Shown here: piece after piece, positions 1 to 8,889 of the stretch
Numbering within the stretch: the stretch's first letter is position 1
Layout: each line of letters opens with the position of its first letter
Assembly (NCBI GenBank): GCA_029243025.1
Contig: JAQWSU010000023.1
Location: 1 to 63,779 of the forward strand
Origin: Pirellulaceae bacterium
Lineage (GTDB): Bacteria; Planctomycetota; Planctomycetia; Pirellulales; Pirellulaceae
Direction: 5' to 3'
DNA: 63,779 nt
Notes under the pieces: model-generated
What the model saw: only the letters and a program-made list of their open reading frames with translations
Told to the model about the DNA's origin: nothing
Databases searched by the model: none
Program-made: the position numbers and the translations under genes

Positions 1-120
1 GCTAACTACTTTGCTAACTACTTGGCTAACTACTTGGCTAACTACTTGGCTAACTACTTGGCTAACTACTTGGCTAACTACTTGGCTAACTACTTGGCTA
101 ACTACTTGGCTAACTACTTG
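1..120. repeat. 12-bp tandem repeat, 10 copies, at the window edge
   Basis: Ten head-to-tail copies of the unit GCTAACTACTTG fill positions 1-120. Only the first copy differs, ending TTT instead of TTG. The array probably continues beyond the window. Read on the minus strand, the innermost unit supplies the TAG stop codon and the last lysine codon of the flavin reductase gene, so the array begins exactly at that gene's end. It has no spacers and is not a CRISPR. A + strand reading gives repeated LTTW, which I regard as a by-product of the repeat. Confidence 0.97.
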
Positions 121-590
121 GCGATGCGACGATAGCCTCCGGAAAAATAGATCAACGGCTCACCGTCCTCTTGATGATCGCCCTCCAAAATTTCACCGAT
201 AAAGATGTCATGATCGCCACCTGGCAAGACATCGACCACTTTGCAATCCAGCCATCCGAGCGCATCCAACAAAATGGGGGCTCCTGTTTCGCCCACCTTG
301 GTACGCAAATCTTCAAATTCACGCGGTGCGGGTGAAGCAAAGCGATTGGAGAGCTCTTCCTGGGTGGCAGAGAGAATATTGAGTGCGAAACATCCGCCGC
401 GTTGAAACATAGTGTGCGACTGACTCTCGCGGCCAACGGCCAACAACATAAGTGGTGGATCAAGCGAAAGCGAGGTAATCGCATTCGCCGTCATGCCCCA
501 ATTTTGCCCCTCGACGACGGTGGTCGCAACCGTCACCCCGGTGGCAAATTTGCCCATGATGTGACGCTGCTTTTTCGCGTCGAACTTCAT
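114..590 (-). CDS. Flavin reductase-like domain protein (FMN-binding split barrel)
   Basis: A 158-residue protein of the flavin reductase family. These cytoplasmic enzymes bind FMN and use NAD(P)H to supply reduced flavin to partner oxygenases or to act alone. The N-terminal stretch GKFATGVTVATT, then GMTANAITSLSLDPP at about residues 32-46, and the HDIFIGEI strand near residue 127 match this fold. The length (about 160) is normal and the C-terminus YFSGGYRRIAK is the usual end, so the gene is complete although it stops inside the 12-bp repeat. The neighbouring sulfatase is divergently transcribed. No partner monooxygenase is visible, so the physiological role is open. Confidence 0.85.
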   Translation of the reverse strand: MKFDAKKQRHIMGKFATGVTVATTVVEGQNWGMTANAITSLSLDPPLMLLAVGRESQSHTMFQRGGCFALNILSATQEELSNRFASPAPREFEDLRTKVGETGAPILLDALGWLDCKVVDVLPGGDHDIFIGEILEGDHQEDGEPLIYFSGGYRRIAK

Positions 591-862
591 ATTGATACCC
601 GTTAGATCGTTAGTTTCGGTTTAGTGATAAAGCTTGATTTCAAATGATGCCTCACTTTACTCATCAGAAGGCATTCCCAGAAGCCCCATCGATCAGCGAA
701 TTTCCCTCTCGAATACGCCTTCTCAACATTTTAGCAGCAGCCATCCAGCAAGCGGGGTAGTCGGAAAGCCGGTTCAATTCATGCATTCAGGGTGCTCTTT
801 GCTTTCCGCAAGCCTCCAAACGGGTTATGATCACCACAGCCAGTGTCCCGCGGGTTTCACAA

Positions 863-2335
863 ATGACTTCGACTTCTCCGTTCCGCAAAACAATCCTCCG
901 CAGTGAAATACTGCGAGCTTTGCTGTTTCTCTTTTGCACGACGTGCTGGCACAATCCTTGGCTGAGTTTTCTTACAGCGATACCGGCCGCGGAGCCACAA
1001 CATCCGAACATCGTAATGATCATGTGCGACGATCTCGGCTGGGGGGATGTCGGCTTCAACGGGAACAAACTAATCGCCACGCCTCAGCTTGATCAGTGGG
1101 CCAGTCAGGGGCTGATCTTTGACCGTTTTTATTCGGCCGCACCCGTGTGCAGTCCGACACGAGGTTCATGCCTCACCGGTCGACATCCTTACCGATACGG
1201 GATTTTCACCGCGAACCGCGGCCATCTCAAAAAGAAAGAAATCACACTGGCTGAGCTGCTGCGGCAATCCGGGTACGCAACGGGACATTTCGGTAAATGG
1301 CATTTAGGAACATTGACGACGACGCTTCGAGAATCGAACCGTGGTGGCCCACGAGGACGTAAGCATTTCGCGCCTCCTTCGGAACATGGTTTCGACATCT
1401 GCTTCTCAACAGAAGCCAAAGTCCCCACTTGGGATCCGATGCAGAAACCCCCTAAGGCGAACAACAAGTGGTGGGCCCCCATCCCTGCGGAGCAGGGGAT
1501 AAAATATGGAACCCATTACTGGGACCAACGCGGTGCACTCGTGACGGAAAATCTAGTGGGAGATGACTCACGCGTGATTATTGACCGAGTCTTACCTTTC
1601 TTCGATCAGCATGCAAAAAACTCCCAACCATTCTTTGCGGTGATCTGGCTTCACGCCCCGCACTTGCCGGTTGTCTCAGGCAAGCAGTACACAGAACGCT
1701 ATGCAAACTATTCAAAATATGAACAACATTACTTTGGCTGCATCACCGCTCTCGACGATCAAATGGGGCGAGTCCGAGATGCCTTGAACCGGCTAAAGAT
1801 CGCCAATAACACACTCGTATTTTTCTGTGCTGACAATGGGCCCGAAGGACGTAGTGGATCGGCCCCGGGCAGTGCTCGACCGTTCCGAGGACGCAAGCGT
1901 GATTTGTTTGAAGGCGGCATTCGAGTTCCTGCATTCGTCGTTTGGCCTCGGCAGATTAAAACGAATCAACGCACTCACATTCCCGCCGTAACAAGCGACT
2001 ACTTACCGACCATCCTCGATTTGCTTGAGATGTCTCCCATTAACGATCGGCCTCTCGACGGTACTAGCCTCGCGCCATTGCTGTGCGGTGACCCCATCAA
2101 GCGTCAAACAGGGATTGGTTTCCAATCCGCAAATCAGGCAGCATGGATCGAAGATCGTTATAAACTGTTAAGACGCGGTAGTAACATCTTCTTATTTGAC
2201 CTCATCCACGACCCGTCCGAATCAAAAGACATTGCAGCTGACCACAAGAATATGGTGAACCGAATGCAGAAAGAGCTGAGCAAATGGATCGATTCGTGCC
2301 GACACAGCAACCAAGGTGGTGATTACGAATCATGA
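863..2335 (+). CDS. Secreted sulfatase (formylglycine type)
   Basis: A type I sulfatase of about 490 residues that would hydrolyse sulfate esters, probably on polysaccharide, outside the cytoplasm. The formylglycine motif C-S-P-T-R lies near residue 96, preceded by the metal-binding N-terminal strand MCDDLGWGDVG. GKWHLG and FFCADNGPEG are further conserved blocks. I chose the ATG at 863 because it puts a hydrophobic signal segment (LLFLFCTTCW) near the N-terminus; an in-frame ATG at 827 is possible, and neither has a clear ribosome site. The stop overlaps the start of the next sulfatase (ATGA), so the two are translationally coupled. The sugar substrate cannot be read from sequence. Confidence 0.92.
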   Translation: MTSTSPFRKTILRSEILRALLFLFCTTCWHNPWLSFLTAIPAAEPQHPNIVMIMCDDLGWGDVGFNGNKLIATPQLDQWASQGLIFDRFYSAAPVCSPTRGSCLTGRHPYRYGIFTANRGHLKKKEITLAELLRQSGYATGHFGKWHLGTLTTTLRESNRGGPRGRKHFAPPSEHGFDICFSTEAKVPTWDPMQKPPKANNKWWAPIPAEQGIKYGTHYWDQRGALVTENLVGDDSRVIIDRVLPFFDQHAKNSQPFFAVIWLHAPHLPVVSGKQYTERYANYSKYEQHYFGCITALDDQMGRVRDALNRLKIANNTLVFFCADNGPEGRSGSAPGSARPFRGRKRDLFEGGIRVPAFVVWPRQIKTNQRTHIPAVTSDYLPTILDLLEMSPINDRPLDGTSLAPLLCGDPIKRQTGIGFQSANQAAWIEDRYKLLRRGSNIFLFDLIHDPSESKDIAADHKNMVNRMQKELSKWIDSCRHSNQGGDYES

Positions 2336-3651
2336 AGTATCTCATACCAAGCCTGCTAAGCCTCTTTCTCATTTTTGTCACGACCCCACAAACTCGAATC
2401 AGAGCTGACGATTCGAAACGCCCCAACTTTGTCATTATCATGGCGGACGATTTAGGATTTGGCGACCTTTCCTGCTTCCATGGATGGATCAACACGCCCC
2501 ACCTAAATCAACTCGCAAAATCAGGACTGCGATTGACGGATTATCATTCAAACGGTGCGGTCTGCAGTCCGACGAGAGCTGCGTTGCTAACAGGTCGCTA
2601 CCAGCAACGGGTCGGGATCCCACGTGTCATCGTTGCCAACCCCAAAGCAGCAGAGCATCGCAACGGACTCCCCGAAAAAGAAACTACCTTTGCAGAAGCA
2701 CTTCAGCAGCAAGGATACGCGACGGCTATTTTTGGAAAATGGCATTTGGGCTACTTCCCCCAATTCAACCCTCGCTTGCACGGCTTTCAGGAATTCCGAG
2801 GTTATGTGAGTGGGAATGTCGACTTTTTCTCACATGTCGACCAGGCTGGAAATGCCGACTGGTGGCACAACCAGCAACGCGTCAACGAATCAGGTTACGT
2901 GACCCACTTGATCACTGCGCACGCAGTACGTTTTCTAGAGGAACATCAAGATCGTCCCTTCTGCTTGTATCTTCCCCATGAAGCACCGCACTACCCCTAT
3001 CAAGGCCCTCATGACAAGGCAGATCGCAGCCCGGGCGGGTCATTCGCCAATCATGGCTCACGGGTTGATAAAAAGCAGGCCTACCGCGAAATGGTAGAAG
3101 AATTAGACAAGGGTGTCGGACAAATTGTCCAAAAACTGCAACAATTGGAAATCGATCAAAAAACAGTAATCTTTTTTTGCTCCGATAACGGAGCGACACG
3201 ACTGGGATCCAATGCGCCCTTTCGTGGTCACAAGGGATCAGTCTGGGAAGGCGGACATCGAGTCCCCGCGATTGCGTACTGGCCTGGCAAGATCAAGCCT
3301 CGTGAATCCAATCAAACGATGCTGAGCATGGATCTGATGCCAACCCTGTTAGCGTTGGCGGACGCAAATGCAGACAAATTTGCATTCGACGGCATCGATG
3401 TCTCAGAGCATTGGTTGGCAGCAGCAGACCTTCCTGAACGAACCCTCTTCTGGGACACCACAAAATCCCAAGCCGTTCGTGACGGTGCATGGAAATTGGT
3501 CCAACAAAACAACTCGAAGTCGCCACAACTTTTCCAGCTGACGGTCGATCCAAAAGAATCCAAAGATGTAAGCCAGCAACAACCGCAGATTCGCGACCAG
3601 CTTTCTACCAAACTTAAAAACTGGAAAAAGGCGGTTCAGTCAGCCCGCTAG
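2332..3651 (+). CDS. Secreted sulfatase (formylglycine type)
   Basis: A 439-residue arylsulfatase-family protein. The signal peptide is clear (MKYLIPSLLSLFLIFV). The metal site MADDLGFGD follows at about residues 37-45 and the C-S-P-T-R formylglycine motif at residue 78. GKWHLGYF and FFCSDNGATR are the next conserved blocks. Length is normal for the family. Its ATG overlaps the TGA of the preceding sulfatase by four bases, which implies one mRNA and coupled translation. The two proteins are only distantly alike (for example GSCLTGR against AALLTGR after the motif), so this is not a recent duplication. Two enzymes made together suggest two different sulfate linkages on one polymer. Confidence 0.93.
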   Translation: MKYLIPSLLSLFLIFVTTPQTRIRADDSKRPNFVIIMADDLGFGDLSCFHGWINTPHLNQLAKSGLRLTDYHSNGAVCSPTRAALLTGRYQQRVGIPRVIVANPKAAEHRNGLPEKETTFAEALQQQGYATAIFGKWHLGYFPQFNPRLHGFQEFRGYVSGNVDFFSHVDQAGNADWWHNQQRVNESGYVTHLITAHAVRFLEEHQDRPFCLYLPHEAPHYPYQGPHDKADRSPGGSFANHGSRVDKKQAYREMVEELDKGVGQIVQKLQQLEIDQKTVIFFCSDNGATRLGSNAPFRGHKGSVWEGGHRVPAIAYWPGKIKPRESNQTMLSMDLMPTLLALADANADKFAFDGIDVSEHWLAAADLPERTLFWDTTKSQAVRDGAWKLVQQNNSKSPQLFQLTVDPKESKDVSQQQPQIRDQLSTKLKNWKKAVQSAR

Positions 3652-3742
3652 CTCCCTCTGTCTCAACTCGGTCAACCGTCGAGACAAAATTCAAAGACAA
3701 GATAACAGCACGCTCTCATTTACCCAGCGGGATGATTAAGGC

Positions 3743-4068
3743 TTGACAGATCGCTTAACGGCTGCCGATCGCCTGGTTGGACTCGTTGATTTAAACGCGG
3801 CTCCGACAGGCAGCGACAACTATCTTGGTACCCTCAATCAACTTTTTTATCATCCAAGTATTGATTGTTCGACGATTCCGATGCAACCGAATGGTTCACC
3901 CCAGACAGTGACGCCTGAGCTTCGAGTGGATTATGTGCTCCCATTGAGTAACATGGAGATTGGGGAAGTTGGTCTATTTTGCCTGATATGCGTGTCCCGC
4001 TCGCGCGACGACTACTCGCTTCGGATCACGAACTCGTACCGGCGGGGATTGAATTATTAATAGTCCCC
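3743..4068 (+). pseudogene. Remnant of an endonuclease/exonuclease/phosphatase (EEP) family gene
   Basis: Only the C-terminal third of an EEP-family protein can be recognised. In one frame I read VDLNAAPTGSD (the DLNA.P motif), then NQLFYHPSID and LRVDYVLPLSNMEI. At about 3975-3983 the reading must change frame: one frame gives VGLFCLIC, while the next gives PDMRVPLARRLLASDHELV, which is the expected FWP...SDHRLVW ending. A single missing G (TTTTGCC for TTTTGGCC) explains the shift. The N-terminal two thirds, including the usual signal peptide and catalytic Glu region, are absent upstream. It lies between the sulfatase pair and a PSD1 gene. The family assignment rests on motif memory, not alignment. 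Confidence 0.7.
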
Positions 4069-4216
4069 GAACCCCACGGCACACTGATCTTGCTAACGGA
4101 CCTCATATTTGCATTTCGAAGGGCGCGAAGTTACGATTTCAAAAAACCAGTGACCTGCAGCGAAATTGACCTGCATAGCTTGCTACGGCAACAATAATTC
4201 GCGGAACGGTGGATTC

Positions 4217-7200
4217 ATGCATGGAATGAGCATTAGACGGGATCATTTTTTCTTGGTGATCATTTTGTGGCTCATCTGGCCATCATTAATCTTGGGGGAA
4301 GTTCCCGACCCAGGCGCAGCAGAAAATTTCGATCGTCAGGTCGCGCCCATCCTCGCGAAACACTGCTTAGCCTGCCACAACGCGGCAGAGCAAAAGGGCG
4401 GTCTCAATCTGTCCGAACTCCAAGCCGCCACCAAAGGTGGCGAAAGCGGCAACCCGTTAAAATCCACCACTGAAGGACCTGCCCTTCTCTGGCAGCGTGT
4501 GCTCGATGGAGAAATGCCACCAGAAGGAACCGTTTCACAAGAGGAGCAAGCGACGTTGAAAAGCTGGATTGAGTCGGGGGCAACCTGGGGCACCAATCCC
4601 ATTGACGTGTTTCAATTCACAACCGAGCAACGGGCCGGTCGCGACTGGTGGTCACTGCAACCGCTTCAACAATCGAATCCGCCGGCCACTGCCGATCATC
4701 CAATCGACGGATTCATTCAAGCCAAACTGATTGAACAACACCTACAGGTCTCCCCGCCAGCATCGGCGCGAGAGTTGGCACGTCGAATTGCCTTTGACAT
4801 CACGGGGTTACCACCTGAGCAGCAAGATGTCGCGAAGCTCGAATCCTCCGATCATCCGTCCAGCTATCGTGAATTAGTCCGTAAGCTTCTGGATTCACCT
4901 CACTACGGTGAGCACTGGGCCAGGCATTGGCTCGATGTTGCTCGCTACGGTGAAAGCGATGGTTTCGAATATGATCGGATGCGTCCGAACGCGTGGCGTT
5001 ATCGAGACTGGGTAATCAACGCCTTCAACCAAGACATGTCTTATCGTAAGTTCGCTCAACTGCAGATCGCGGGCGATATCCTCTCCCCAGATGATCCTGC
5101 CGCCATCACGGCTACTGGCTTTCTTGTCTGTGGCGCCCATGATGGCCTCATTCCCCAAGGGGATGTGATGCGTCAGGTGATGCGACAGGATACGCTTGAA
5201 GATTTTGTGGGAACGGTTGGGCAAACGTTCCTCGGATTGACCATCAATTGTGCACGTTGCCACGACCACAAATTCGACCCCATCACCCAGCGTGAATACT
5301 ACGAAATGACCGCCGCCTTGGCTGGCGTCAATCATGGGGAGCGCAAGATTCAACTTGATCAAGATCGCCTGAAACGATTGCAGCAACGGGCCGATCAAAT
5401 CAGTGAAGCACTCGCAGCATTGGAAACACCCATCCGATCGAAACTGCTCGCGAAGCGACAAGAAAACCAACAAGCCCCCGAACCGGACCTGTCCAGCAAT
5501 GGCGACCTGCGTCCAATCGCTGCTTGGGATTTCACGTCAGGCCTCGATGATCAGATCGGTGAACTTCATGCCAAAGTGATCGGTGGCGCGCAACAGACCG
5601 CAGACGGATTAGAACTGGATGGACAAACAGCACACGCCGTAACTCAGTCTCTGAAAGGTTCACTCAAGGCAAAAACGTTTGAGGCTTGGGTCCGCCTGAG
5701 TAATCGCGATCAACGCGGAGGCGGCGTGATCAGTTTACAGACTTTGGATGGCGTCACATTCGATGCGATCGTTTACGGTGAACGAGACCCTCACCAATGG
5801 ATGGCTGGTAGCAATGGCTTTCAGCGCACCCAATCATTCAAGGGGGAAGAGGAGCGAATTGCCACCAAGGAATTCGTGCATATCGCAATCACGTACGGTG
5901 AGGACGGTCGAATATCGGCGTACCGTCAGGGCAGGCCCTATGGCCAATCGTATCAGGCCGCCGGTGTCGCATCCTTTGCACCAAATCAAGCTCAAATCAT
6001 TTTCGGACTACGACACGGTACAGCCGGATCGGGCCGTATGTTAGCTGGCACGATTCGACAGGCGAAACTTTACGACTACGTGCTTAACGAAGAACAAATC
6101 GCTGCTTCTGCCGGGGATAGCTCTTACATCTCGCGGGATGAAATCATTCGTCAACTCAATCCAACTCAGCAAGAAACACATCGAGAATTATCCGAAGAGC
6201 TGGCAAAGCTGACGAACGAACAAGCGACGATGAAGGAAGGAAAGGTTTACGCGGCCATCACAAGAAATCCGGCTTCGGTGCACGTGTTGCTCCGCGGCAA
6301 TCCATTGCAAAAAGGCGATGTGGTAGCTGCCGGAGGCATTGCGGCGATTCAAGGCGTAGACCCCGATTTTGGTATTGATGAGAAGGCGAGCGATGCTCAG
6401 CGAAGACAACGACTTGCCGAATGGATAGCGAATCCTGACAATCCGCTCTTCGCGCGTGTGATTGCGAATCGAATCTGGCACTACCATTTTGGACGAGGCT
6501 TGGTGGACACCCCAAATGATTTTGGATTCAGCGGTGGCCATCCCTCGCACCCAGAATTGCTGGATTGGTTAGCGGGAAAACTGATTGAGCATGACTGGAG
6601 CTTAAAAGAACTGCACTTCCTGATTGTCACCAGCAACACCTACCAACAATCATCACGCTGGAATGAGGCGGCCGCAAAAATTGATTCCGACAATCGATGG
6701 CTTTGGCGTTTTTCCCCCAGACGATTATCCGCAGAAGAAATCCGAGACGCTGTACTCACGGTCTCTGGCGGACTGAATCGCCAGCACGGTGGCCCGCCAT
6801 TCCAAGACGTGCGACCCTACACACACCGGGGTGCTCAGTTCTACGAACCGATTGATCCAGCTGGCAATGAATTTGCTCGTCGTAGCATCTACCGTTTATG
6901 GGCTCGAGGCGGGCGTCATCCCCTGCTAGATGCTTTCGATTGCCCCGACCCTTCCGCCACCGCCCCCCAACGGGCTATGACAACGACACCGATACAAGCA
7001 CTTACGATGTTAAACAGTTCGTTCGTGATGCGTCTTTCAGAAAGTTTTTCCGAACGACTGCAGTCTGAAAGAGAAACGATTCCTGAACAAATCAGCCTCG
7101 CCTATCAGAATTCATTTTCACGCCCCCCCAAGGGGATCGAGCTTGAGCGTGCAAGTCAATTTGTTCAAGAACATGGCTTGGCCGCCTTTTGTCGCGTGCT

Positions 7201-7234
7201 GCTAAACAGTAATGAGTTCATGCACATCGATTGA
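4217..7234 (+). CDS. PSCyt1-PSCyt2(DUF1549)-LamG-PSD1(DUF1553) protein
   Basis: A large exported planctomycete cytochrome-like protein of about 1005 residues. It starts with a signal/anchor segment (FFLVIILWLIW). A PSCyt1 domain has heme-c motif CLACH at residues 50-54, and a DUF1549 domain holds a second CxxCH (CARCHDHKFDPI) near residue 344. A LamG/concanavalin-like insert spans roughly residues 433-625, and a DUF1553 (PSD1) domain closes the protein. The function of the family is not established; covalent heme and a carbohydrate-binding-like insert suggest periplasmic or surface work. I chose the ATG at 4217, after GGTGGA, because the longer frame from 4166 has no signal peptide at its start. 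The DUF1501 gene follows directly. Confidence 0.9.
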   Translation: MHGMSIRRDHFFLVIILWLIWPSLILGEVPDPGAAENFDRQVAPILAKHCLACHNAAEQKGGLNLSELQAATKGGESGNPLKSTTEGPALLWQRVLDGEMPPEGTVSQEEQATLKSWIESGATWGTNPIDVFQFTTEQRAGRDWWSLQPLQQSNPPATADHPIDGFIQAKLIEQHLQVSPPASARELARRIAFDITGLPPEQQDVAKLESSDHPSSYRELVRKLLDSPHYGEHWARHWLDVARYGESDGFEYDRMRPNAWRYRDWVINAFNQDMSYRKFAQLQIAGDILSPDDPAAITATGFLVCGAHDGLIPQGDVMRQVMRQDTLEDFVGTVGQTFLGLTINCARCHDHKFDPITQREYYEMTAALAGVNHGERKIQLDQDRLKRLQQRADQISEALAALETPIRSKLLAKRQENQQAPEPDLSSNGDLRPIAAWDFTSGLDDQIGELHAKVIGGAQQTADGLELDGQTAHAVTQSLKGSLKAKTFEAWVRLSNRDQRGGGVISLQTLDGVTFDAIVYGERDPHQWMAGSNGFQRTQSFKGEEERIATKEFVHIAITYGEDGRISAYRQGRPYGQSYQAAGVASFAPNQAQIIFGLRHGTAGSGRMLAGTIRQAKLYDYVLNEEQIAASAGDSSYISRDEIIRQLNPTQQETHRELSEELAKLTNEQATMKEGKVYAAITRNPASVHVLLRGNPLQKGDVVAAGGIAAIQGVDPDFGIDEKASDAQRRQRLAEWIANPDNPLFARVIANRIWHYHFGRGLVDTPNDFGFSGGHPSHPELLDWLAGKLIEHDWSLKELHFLIVTSNTYQQSSRWNEAAAKIDSDNRWLWRFSPRRLSAEEIRDAVLTVSGGLNRQHGGPPFQDVRPYTHRGAQFYEPIDPAGNEFARRSIYRLWARGGRHPLLDAFDCPDPSATAPQRAMTTTPIQALTMLNSSFVMRLSESFSERLQSERETIPEQISLAYQNSFSRPPKGIELERASQFVQEHGLAAFCRVLLNSNEFMHID

Positions 7235-7248
7235 TTGGGAGCTTCCAG

Positions 7249-8724
7249 TTGAATCCATTTCCTGACCCACACTCGAATGCCCCCACTCCCATCGATCGCC
7301 GGCAATGGTTCCGCTGGACGCAAGCTGGCTTGGGGGGAGCAGCTTTATCCAGCCTGTTAATGCGGGATGGAATTGCTCAGGCAACGGGTTCAAGCAACGA
7401 ATCAGCAACACTTGAGAACGTGCCCCATCAAGCTCCAAAAGCCAAGCGAGCGATCCATATCTGCCTCTGTGGTGGATTCAGCCACATTGATACGTTTGAC
7501 TACAAACCCGAACTCAGCAAGCGGCACGGAACACCGCTAACCGGCGACGAAAGACCGGATGTTTTTTTTGGCAAGGTCGGGTTACTCCGGAAAAACGACT
7601 GGAATTTCAAACAACGCGGCGAAAGTGGACTATGGGTATCGGATCTGTTCCCCCACCTTTCGCAAGTCGCTGATGAACTCACGGTTATTCGCTCAATGGT
7701 CGCCAATTCATCGAGCCACACTCCAGCAACATTTCAAGAAAACACAGGATTTCGCTTCAATGGATTTCCAGTTGCCGGCGCTTGGATGTCGTATGGGCTA
7801 GGCTCCGAAACAGATGAGCTTCCTGCTTACGTCGTGCTGCCTGACGCACGAGGTTACCCGGCTGGAGGCACAACCAATTGGACCAATGGATTTCTGCCAG
7901 CTCAACATCAAGGAGTCGTCTTCAAGACCAACGAAACGGTCATCGACAATTTGCAACCTGCACGTGCGATTAATGCACAAACAGATGCAGCCAGTCGAGT
8001 CCTATTACAGCAACTGAATCAACAACATTTTCAGGAGCGGGGTCAAAAAGATGACCTGCTCGACAGTCGAATTCGCAGCTATGCTTTGGCCGCAAAAATG
8101 CAGCTTGCTGTTCCTCAAGTCACCGATCTTGCCAACGAAACGAGGGCGACACTCGAAGACTACGGAATGACAGGTGAAGCGACGAAGGACTTTGGACGCA
8201 GTTGCTTAATGGCCCGTCGCTTATTGGAAAATGGCGTTCGATTCGTACAACTGTTCTCCGGAGGATCATTCGGATCCCCGCGAATCAATTGGGATGGACA
8301 TGAAGACATGATTCGCAATCACAATCGCGAAGCACAGCGAATTGACCAACCGGTAGCAGCTTTGATTCGTGATCTAAAACAACGCGGTATGCTCGAGGAT
8401 ACGCTGGTGCTATTCACGAGCGAATTCGGTCGTACCCCCTTCACTCAATCAGCTGCTAACGAAGTTGGCAAAGGACGTGACCACAATCAAACGGGGTTCA
8501 GCGTCTGGATGGCGGGTGGCGGACTCAAACCAGGCTTTGCTTACGGAGCAACCGATGAAGTTGGCTGGAAGGCAGTCGAAAACCCCGTATCGTGGTACGA
8601 CTTTCACGCCACTGTCTTGCATCTACTGGGCATTGATCACAAGCGACTCACTTACTACCACAATGGTATCCAGCGACGCCTGACCGACGTTCATGGGCGT
8701 CGGATCAACGACATTCTTGCCTGA
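7249..8724 (+). CDS. DUF1501 protein with Tat-type signal
   Basis: A DUF1501 protein of about 491 residues. The N-terminus carries a twin-arginine segment (DRRQWFRWTQAGLGG), so it is probably exported folded, possibly with metal bound. DUF1501 is related to the alkaline phosphatase/sulfatase superfamily; here the motifs CGGFSHIDTFDYKP, TSEFGRTPF, GRDHNQTGFSVWMAGGG and a DFHATVLHLLGIDH end are visible. I prefer the TTG at 7249 because GGGAG lies seven bases upstream; the TTG at 7231, overlapping the stop of the PSD1 gene, is the alternative. The tight linkage with PSD1 occurs four times in this window, suggesting a two-protein unit. The substrate is unknown. Confidence 0.9.
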   Translation: MNPFPDPHSNAPTPIDRRQWFRWTQAGLGGAALSSLLMRDGIAQATGSSNESATLENVPHQAPKAKRAIHICLCGGFSHIDTFDYKPELSKRHGTPLTGDERPDVFFGKVGLLRKNDWNFKQRGESGLWVSDLFPHLSQVADELTVIRSMVANSSSHTPATFQENTGFRFNGFPVAGAWMSYGLGSETDELPAYVVLPDARGYPAGGTTNWTNGFLPAQHQGVVFKTNETVIDNLQPARAINAQTDAASRVLLQQLNQQHFQERGQKDDLLDSRIRSYALAAKMQLAVPQVTDLANETRATLEDYGMTGEATKDFGRSCLMARRLLENGVRFVQLFSGGSFGSPRINWDGHEDMIRNHNREAQRIDQPVAALIRDLKQRGMLEDTLVLFTSEFGRTPFTQSAANEVGKGRDHNQTGFSVWMAGGGLKPGFAYGATDEVGWKAVENPVSWYDFHATVLHLLGIDHKRLTYYHNGIQRRLTDVHGRRINDILA

Positions 8725-8889
8725 TCGGCTCCATGAGTTCCATTCACCGCTTGCCTACGCAAGAGATGATCTTCCAATTCTGACTCGACAAGAGGCAAGA
8801 GGGCATCCTTTTGCAAGCTTACAAATCCCTCAGGGTTCATCTATAATGCGGTTACTCTCCGCAAGCCCACCCAACCTTAAAAAACGCAC

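Noticed and set aside
11-202. Open frame with repeated LTTW
   Set aside because: It is only the 12-bp repeat read in one frame and runs antisense to the flavin reductase end.
2332-3651. The two adjacent sulfatases as a recent tandem duplication
   Set aside because: Apart from family motifs their sequences differ throughout, so they diverged long ago or were acquired separately.
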